From an uncultured Verrucomicrobiales bacterium (lineage in GTDB: Bacteria > Verrucomicrobiota > Verrucomicrobiia > Verrucomicrobiales > Akkermansiaceae), in NCBI GenBank assembly GCA_905478925.1, contig CAJQKQ010000123.1, forward strand, positions 1-41,529: a DNA stretch of 41,529 nt, written 5' to 3'. Positions 40,990 to 41,529 of this stretch are shown one piece after another (the first letter of the stretch is position 1; the number at the start of each line of letters is the position of its first letter). Under the pieces are notes generated by a model, which worked only from the letters and a program-made list of their open reading frames with translations, was not told the origin of the DNA and did not search any database. The position numbers were made by a program, and so were the translations under genes.

Positions 40990-41529
40990 AATCACGCTTT
41001 TAAATCGATCCTCCCACAACGTCCCGGTCCGATTGTGAGTGCGGTTGAACCACCGCGTAAACCTCTGTAATAGCGTTTTCATGAACTCGCTCAGGTCATG
41101 CATCCGCTTCGTGAAACGCTCGTGGATCTCCACCACTCGTTCTGCGTTCCCACCTTCAACGCCGCCCTCGGATCTCGCTGCAACCAGCTCGTCCCCAACA
41201 GATTGCACGAAATTTTCACCGCAAAACACTCCGAGCCGCCTTAGCAATTCCGAATCACTGATCCCGGCCTCAGGCATAGGCGGAACCTCAAGCAGGATGT
41301 GAAAATGGTTGGACATCACGCAGTAGGAAAGCACCCGACAGCCGCTGTAATTCTCCATCATCCGCATAAACATCCGGAACTTCCCCCGCTCCGCATCCCC
41401 AAACACGAACCGCCGATCCACCACCCTCGAAACACAATGGTAAATCGATGCCTTCTCATCCGACTCCGCCCACGGAGTAATCTAGCGTTTTTTCTTACCC
41501 TTCATGCCCCCATCCTGACAACCCAACCC

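Larger units (their letters stand above)
40331..41505 (-). pseudogene. REP-associated tyrosine transposase, disrupted
   Basis: The sequence encodes a RAYT (Y1/HUH-type) transposase in pieces. From ATG 41505 the frame reads MKGKKKR, then an in-frame TAG at 41484-41482 (codon 8), then ITPWAESDEKASIYH, VDRRFVFGD, the HUH motif SNHFHILLEVPP and GTLWEDRFKSVI. A 50-base insertion at 40940-40989 then shifts the frame; beyond it the gene resumes at VESGTAARTMAAYIDLNP and continues through DYRWSSYGEAVGGG to the RYFTDGAVIGSKDFVEEAF region and LWSVRDLRVGIG. RAYT proteins mobilise REP palindromes. This copy has at least two disabling lesions plus a palindrome inside the C-terminal part. Confidence 0.85.

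Noticed and set aside
1..41529. CRISPR array, integrase, attachment site or prophage genes
   Set aside because: No regularly spaced identical repeats, no integrase and no tRNA-linked attachment site were seen. The repeats present are dispersed palindromes.

Overview
The window is about 41.5 kb of GC-rich bacterial chromosome, most likely from the phylum Verrucomicrobiota. The lineage is inferred from gene content: a secreted DUF1549/DUF1553 protein with CxxCH haem motifs, DUF1080 (3-keto-disaccharide hydrolase-like) proteins, a Uma2-type protein, a LuxE/LuxC-type pair and a REP-associated tyrosine transposase with many short palindromes. I saw no Shine-Dalgarno sequence at the starts I inspected. 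Several promoters place the -10 box only 6 to 8 bases before the start codon, which predicts leaderless mRNAs. No tRNA, rRNA, CRISPR array or prophage was found.

Layout. 1-3.96 kb: a gene tail, two VapBC-type modules, a lipoprotein, a probable gene remnant and a sugar isomerase-like gene. 4.0-5.9 kb: a nucleotidyltransferase and an ADP-ribosylglycohydrolase. 6.1-8.1 kb: an arsenic operon (arsR, arsC, a small Cys-tailed protein, an ArsP-type permease). 8.2-13.5 kb: mutM, Uma2, then a DUF1080 protein and a 924-residue DUF1549/DUF1553 protein. 13.6-19.6 kb: dapB with a degenerate Deg-like lipoprotein, DUF177-rpmF-plsX, a TlpA-like protein without CxxC, and rpmJ. 20.0-23.3 kb: ilvD and bioA. 23.4-25.3 kb: a third VapBC, then decayed DoxX-like and LysR-type genes and a small hypothetical. 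25.3-31.4 kb: a 1160-residue protein that may be PPi-type PEP carboxykinase, then accB-accC-thiE. 31.6-38.9 kb: a DUF1844 gene, kdsA, a LuxE-like gene, an interrupting block (membrane protein plus a fourth VapBC), a LuxC-like gene, infA, a membrane redoxin, an SDR and a lipoprotein. 38.9-41.5 kb: an acyltransferase-3 gene and a decayed REP transposase.

How it fits together. Most genes are housekeeping: lysine, branched-chain amino acid, biotin, thiamine, KDO and fatty-acid/phospholipid precursor synthesis, plus translation factors. The accessory layer is the four PIN toxin-antitoxin pairs and the short palindromes. The main 'GTAGCGGTGACCTTCGGTCGCCAC'-like palindrome and related hairpins often start with GTAG, and that TAG is the stop codon of the neighbouring gene. 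One copy is read in frame inside the LuxE-like gene and another inside the transposase remnant. The LuxE-LuxC-SDR group suggests acyl activation and reduction without luciferase. This is inferred from family membership only.
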